A stretch of DNA of 64,000 nt, from assembly GCF_024198255.1 (NCBI RefSeq), contig NZ_JAJVKW010000023.1:62001-126000 (forward strand), given 5' to 3'. Numbering within the stretch: position 1 is the first letter of the stretch; each line of letters begins with the position of its first letter. This stretch comes from Myxococcus guangdongensis. GTDB taxonomy: Bacteria > Myxococcota > Myxococcia > Myxococcales > Myxococcaceae. The position numbers were made by a program, and so were the translations under genes. Positions 61,124 through 64,000 of the stretch are shown here, piece by piece. Under the pieces are notes generated by a model that saw only the letters and a program-made list of their open reading frames with translations, was not told where the DNA came from and did not search any database.

Positions 61124-62306
61124 GCGTTCCCTGCGAGATGGCGGTGAGGCCGAGCGCCTCCACGACGAAGTCATGGAAGACGGGTCGGAAGTCGCGGATG
61201 CGCAGCTCCTGGCGGCCATTCGCCACGCGGTTGGTGACCAGCGCCACCACCAGCGAGCGGCGCAGGTCCACCCAGAGGCTCGTTCCAGTGAAGCCCAGGT
61301 GGCCGATGGCCCCCGGAGGTGAGTCGCCCACGAAGCGGCCCGCGCTGGAGCCCACTTGTGACGGCGAGTCGAAGCCCATCGAGCGCGTGCTGCCCGCCAC
61401 CAGCGGGTCCGTGGCGAGCACGCGGTGCCACAGGGGCCCGGGAGCAATCACGGGGCTCGTCCCCGCGCAGCCCTCGAGCACCGCCTGGCCGAAGCGCGCC
61501 ACGTCCACCGCGGTGCCGAACAGGCCCGCGTGTCCGGCGACGCCGTCCATCACCCAGGCGTTGTCATCGTCCACTTCCCCCAGGCGCGTGGGCGCGGAGG
61601 GCACGTCCTTCCACAGCGTCTCCTGTCCGGGCGCGGGCTCGCGGGGACGCGTGGCACCCGTGGGGGCTGGGGTGGAGTCCGCGGGGAAGTCGGTGAGGCG
61701 GTGGAAGCGGGCGGAGAGGCCGAGGGGCTCGGCGACGTGGCGGGAGAAGAGCGTGTCGAGCGGGGCGTTGGCCGCGCGCGCGAGGATTTCGCCGAGGAGG
61801 ATGAAGCCCACGTCGCTGTAGGCCGTGCGCGTGCGAGGCGGCGCGGCGAGCGGCGTGGCGGCGGCGGCCTGGAGGACCTCGTCACGGACCTGGGCGCGCG
61901 TGGCCGAGGGGCAGGCGGCGTCGAGCAGCTCGGGGTGCTGGGTGAGGGCCTGGGCGAAGAACGGGACGAAGGGGGGCAGACCGGAGCGGTGGTAGAGCAG
62001 GTCCGCGACGGTGGCGCCCGCGTCGCCCACGGGGGAGCCGGGGAAGAAGCGGGACACGAGGGTGTCGGGGCCCACCTTGCCTTCGGTCCACAGGCGCAGG
62101 AACAGGGCGGTGGTGCTGACGACCTTGGTGAGCGAGGCGAGGTCGAAGCGGGTGTCGCCCGAGGCCTTGCCGGCGACGCCGCCGAAGACCTGGACGCCGC
62201 GGTGGAGGACGACGGCCTGGGCGGCGGGGAAGACGCCGATGCCCACGGCCTCGTCGAGCAGGGTCTGGAGGACGGCGACGGGGTGTTGTTCGGGAGGGGC
62301 GCTCAT
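61116..62306 (-). CDS. Beta-lactamase family serine hydrolase
   Basis: 396 residues, ATG 62306. Penicillin-binding/class C fold with S-L-T-K (nucleophile, about 70-73), Y-S-D-V-G (variant of the Y-x-N motif, Asp in place of Asn) and H-L-G-F-T-G-T near the C-terminus replacing K-T-G. No signal peptide, so it acts in the cytoplasm, e.g. on murein peptides or esters. Four bases overlap the LD-carboxypeptidase stop. Confidence 0.88.
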   Translation of the reverse strand: MSAPPEQHPVAVLQTLLDEAVGIGVFPAAQAVVLHRGVQVFGGVAGKASGDTRFDLASLTKVVSTTALFLRLWTEGKVGPDTLVSRFFPGSPVGDAGATVADLLYHRSGLPPFVPFFAQALTQHPELLDAACPSATRAQVRDEVLQAAAATPLAAPPRTRTAYSDVGFILLGEILARAANAPLDTLFSRHVAEPLGLSARFHRLTDFPADSTPAPTGATRPREPAPGQETLWKDVPSAPTRLGEVDDDNAWVMDGVAGHAGLFGTAVDVARFGQAVLEGCAGTSPVIAPGPLWHRVLATDPLVAGSTRSMGFDSPSQVGSSAGRFVGDSPPGAIGHLGFTGTSLWVDLRRSLVVALVTNRVANGRQELRIRDFRPVFHDFVVEALGLTAISQGTHG

Positions 62307-63202
62307 GGGCGCACGGCTCCTTCGAGGAAGGTGAGGCGCGCGGAGTCCGCGTCCAGGCGGACCTGGGTGCCGAGGGCCACGGGGTAGTTGAGGGTGCCGT
62401 GGCCGATGGGGAAGCCCGCGGCGCAGGGCAGGCCCGATTCCTGGGCGAGTCCCCGGAGGACGTCGGCGCTGGAGTACTCCGCGTTGCGCTCCTCGCAGGA
62501 GGTGAAGTCCCCGAGGACGATGCCGCGCACGCGGGAGAAGACGCCGGCGAGACGGAGCTGGGTCCACATGCGGTCGAGGCGGTAGGGGCGCTCAGTGACG
62601 TCCTCGAGGAGGAGCACGGCGCCATCGAGGGGCGGCAGGTACGGGGTGCCCAGGAGACAGGCGAGGACGGAGAGGTTGCCGCCGACGAGGTGCCCCTCGG
62701 CGGTGCCGGGGACGTAGGTGGCCGAGCCCGAGAGAGGTGGCGGGGGCTCGGGGGATTCGAGGAGGCGGAAGAAGTACTCGCGGACCTCGGGGGGCTGCTT
62801 GCCGAGCTGGGTGAGGACGGGCCCGTGGATGGAGACGCGGCCGAGGGCCTGGAGGGCGCCGTGGACGGACGTCATGTCCGAGAAGCCGGTGAAGAGGCTG
62901 GGGGCGGCGTCGGCGAGGGGCAGGTGCGGCAGGAGGCGGGCGCTGCCGTAACCGCCGCGGGCGCAGAAGGTGGCGCGGGCGGAGGGGTCCGTCAGGGCGT
63001 GGCCGAGCTCCTGGGCGCGGCGGGCGTCGTCACCGGCGAGGTAGCGGTGGACGGAGGAGATGTCGGGGCGGAGCGAGGGGGTGTAGCGCTCGGCGATGAG
63101 GGCGAGGCCGGCCTCGAACAGTGGGCGGTCGAAGGGGCCTGCGGGGGCGACGACGTGGACGGTGTCGCGGGGGCGGAGCGGGAGGGGCTTGAGCCAACGC
63201 AC
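62303..63202 (-). CDS. LD-carboxypeptidase (peptidase S66)
   Basis: 299 residues from GTG 63202; ATG 63304 would add a disordered tail and is less likely. S66 hallmarks: V-V-A-P-A-G (about 16-21), A-R-G-G-Y-G-S-A-R-L-L-P (nucleophile region, though the usual Ser follows in F-T-G-F-S-D-M-T), and G-P-V-L-T. Releases the terminal D-Ala from murein tetrapeptide so that tripeptide can be reused by Mpl. Catalytic Ser is in G-F-S-D, His in the last third (I-G-H-G-T). First gene of the murein-recycling run. Confidence 0.9.
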   Translation of the reverse strand: MRWLKPLPLRPRDTVHVVAPAGPFDRPLFEAGLALIAERYTPSLRPDISSVHRYLAGDDARRAQELGHALTDPSARATFCARGGYGSARLLPHLPLADAAPSLFTGFSDMTSVHGALQALGRVSIHGPVLTQLGKQPPEVREYFFRLLESPEPPPPLSGSATYVPGTAEGHLVGGNLSVLACLLGTPYLPPLDGAVLLLEDVTERPYRLDRMWTQLRLAGVFSRVRGIVLGDFTSCEERNAEYSSADVLRGLAQESGLPCAAGFPIGHGTLNYPVALGTQVRLDADSARLTFLEGAVRP

Positions 63203-63350
63203 GGGCGCTTCATACCACCCGGGACGTGGGGGGCCTCTGGATTCGAGTCGGGGTGTCCGTCGGAGCACGGCTCCCCGGTCGCTCGAGGTCCCCTCCTCCG
63301 ACACGGCAACCGCCCGGCGCCAGGACCCAAGCCCCTGGCTCGACGCGGGA

Positions 63351-63387
63351 AAGAAAAAAGGGCCCTATCGAAATCGATAGGACCCTT
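63351..63387 (-). terminator. Terminator of tRNA-Asn
   Basis: On the minus strand AAGGG-x-CCTATCG, loop, CGATAGG-x-CCCTT, followed by TTTTTT. Strong stem of 12 pairs with one mismatch directly after the tRNA. Confidence 0.88.
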
Positions 63388-63394
63388 CGTTCAG

Positions 63395-63467
63395 CTCCCT
63401 GACGTGGACTCGAACCACGGACCTAGTGATTAACAGTCACCCGCTCTACCGGCTGAGCTATCAGGGA
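63395..63467 (-). tRNA. tRNA-Asn(GUU)
   Basis: On the minus strand acceptor TCCCTGA pairs with TCAGGGA; anticodon loop CTGTTAA gives GTT (Asn). T-arm GTGGTTCGAGTCCAC. CCA not encoded. Terminated by the hairpin at 63351-63387. Confidence 0.96.
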
Positions 63468-63531
63468 ATATGTCCTCGCCGTGGTAACCGCGCCGCAGCG
63501 ATGACGCGCTTTCTAGAGAACGGAGCCGCCC

Positions 63532-64000
63532 CTGTCAACAGTCCCGTTTGATCCGCTCTCCCGGCTCCAGGCCCAACCCTGGTCCGCGCTGGCGGGGCTT
63601 GCCCCGATTTCCACGGAGGCCCTCTCCCTCGTGCTCGCTGGCTCCCCAGCCGAGCGCGTCGTGGACCGCACACTCCGTGCCCACCGCACCCTCTCCAGCC
63701 CCCAGCGCCAGGCGCTCAAGGAGGTCATCTACAACGTCGCCCTCTGGCGCCGCCGCCTCGACTTCCTCCTGGGCCACCCCGACGCGACCCCGTCGCACCT
63801 GCTCTTCGCGTTCCTCCAGGGCCTCGCCCGGCTCCCAGCGTCCGAGGCAGCCGCCCTTGCTGGAATCGAGCCCGACCCGGTTCCGTCGCTGAACCCGGCC
63901 CAGCCCCCTTCGCTCGCCCTCCGTCACTCCCTTCCGGATTGGCTCGCTGACCACTTCGAGCGGGAACTGGGCCCGGAGGCCGAGGACTTCTGCGCCCACC
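63532..64000 (+). CDS. RsmB/NOP-family 16S rRNA methyltransferase, 5' part
   Basis: The frame is open from after the TAG at 63514-63516 to the window end, so the 3' part is missing. There is no ATG or GTG early in the frame: CTG 63532 with GGAG upstream, or GTG 63631, are the only candidates, so the start is unresolved. Visible is the NusB-like N-terminal domain (A-E-R-V-V-D-R-T-L-R-A-H-R, Q-A-L-K-E-V-I-Y-N-V-A-L-W-R-R-R-L-D-F-L-L) and the linker S-L-P-D-W-L-A-D-H-F. In this family the missing C-terminal domain methylates a cytosine of 16S rRNA. Confidence 0.7.
   Translation, partial: MSTVPFDPLSRLQAQPWSALAGLAPISTEALSLVLAGSPAERVVDRTLRAHRTLSSPQRQALKEVIYNVALWRRRLDFLLGHPDATPSHLLFAFLQGLARLPASEAAALAGIEPDPVPSLNPAQPPSLALRHSLPDWLADHFERELGPEAEDFCAH

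Noticed and set aside
63489..63892. Frame-2 ORF at 63548-63892 as the gene at the right edge
   Set aside because: It reads Pro/Arg/Ser-rich without motif; frame 1 over the same bases shows the RsmB NusB-like domain and stays open to the edge.

Overview
The window is high-GC DNA with dense, frequently overlapping genes and strong C/G preference at third codon positions. It contains a recognisable mglB-mglA pair and short OPX/beta-barrel polysaccharide-export genes. Together with the many TPR, FHA, cyclic-nucleotide-binding and AgmX/PglI-type proteins and a fused Ser/Thr kinase, this points to a myxobacterium of the Myxococcus/Corallococcus/Pyxidicoccus group. Everything looks chromosomal and native; I see no phage, insertion sequence, plasmid or CRISPR.

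Layout. 1-6.4 kb: end of a SirB1-type protein, a Nudix hydrolase, a small lipoprotein, a PLP-enzyme/moaC pair, trxB with its terminator, a cyclic-nucleotide-binding protein, radC and an overlapping small gene. 6.4-20.7 kb: recQ, a large TPR membrane protein, a lipoprotein followed by twin structured repeats, an atypical SDR/acyltransferase pair, a DUF2252 protein, a lipase, and a deacetylase/glycosyltransferase/FAD-oxidoreductase group. 20.9-25.5 kb: a 1525-residue zinc-ribbon/GYF-like/TPR protein. 25.6-28.2 kb: a translation island with serS, all four serine tRNAs, tRNA-Arg(ACG), tadA and the SRP RNA. 28.2-31.3 kb: a GT22-like mannosyltransferase and a phytoene-desaturase-like oxidase. 31.4-35.4 kb: dnaX (split over two frames), ybaB and recR. 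35.5-40.9 kb (minus strand): an operon of outer-membrane protein, FecR-domain lipoprotein and Ser/Thr kinase. 41.2-53.9 kb: mglB-mglA followed by TPR, FHA/TonB-like and other envelope proteins, with an in-frame tandem array of a translation-start region inside it. 54.0-58.3 kb: beta-barrel and OPX export proteins (wzpB/wzaB-like), a degenerate plus an intact ATP-grasp protein, and a small Lys/Ala-rich protein. 58.3-63.2 kb (minus strand): LD-carboxypeptidase, serine hydrolase, mpl, TlpA-like lipoprotein and an inositol-monophosphatase-family protein, which reads as a murein-recycling operon. The window ends with tRNA-Asn and the start of an RsmB-like methyltransferase.

How the genes fit together. 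The region around mglA combines the polarity switch (MglA GTPase and its partner MglB) with envelope-spanning TPR and TonB-like proteins and with polysaccharide export, so it is a motility/cell-surface locus. As I recall, in M. xanthus mglA is MXAN_1925, wzpB MXAN_1916 and wzaB MXAN_1915; the number of main genes here between mglA and the OPX gene fits that numbering exactly. The most unusual items are the 60-base start-region repeat array with coupled mini-ORFs (48.9-49.6 kb), the paired pseudo/active ATP-grasp genes (56.0-57.8 kb) and the split dnaX (32.5 kb).
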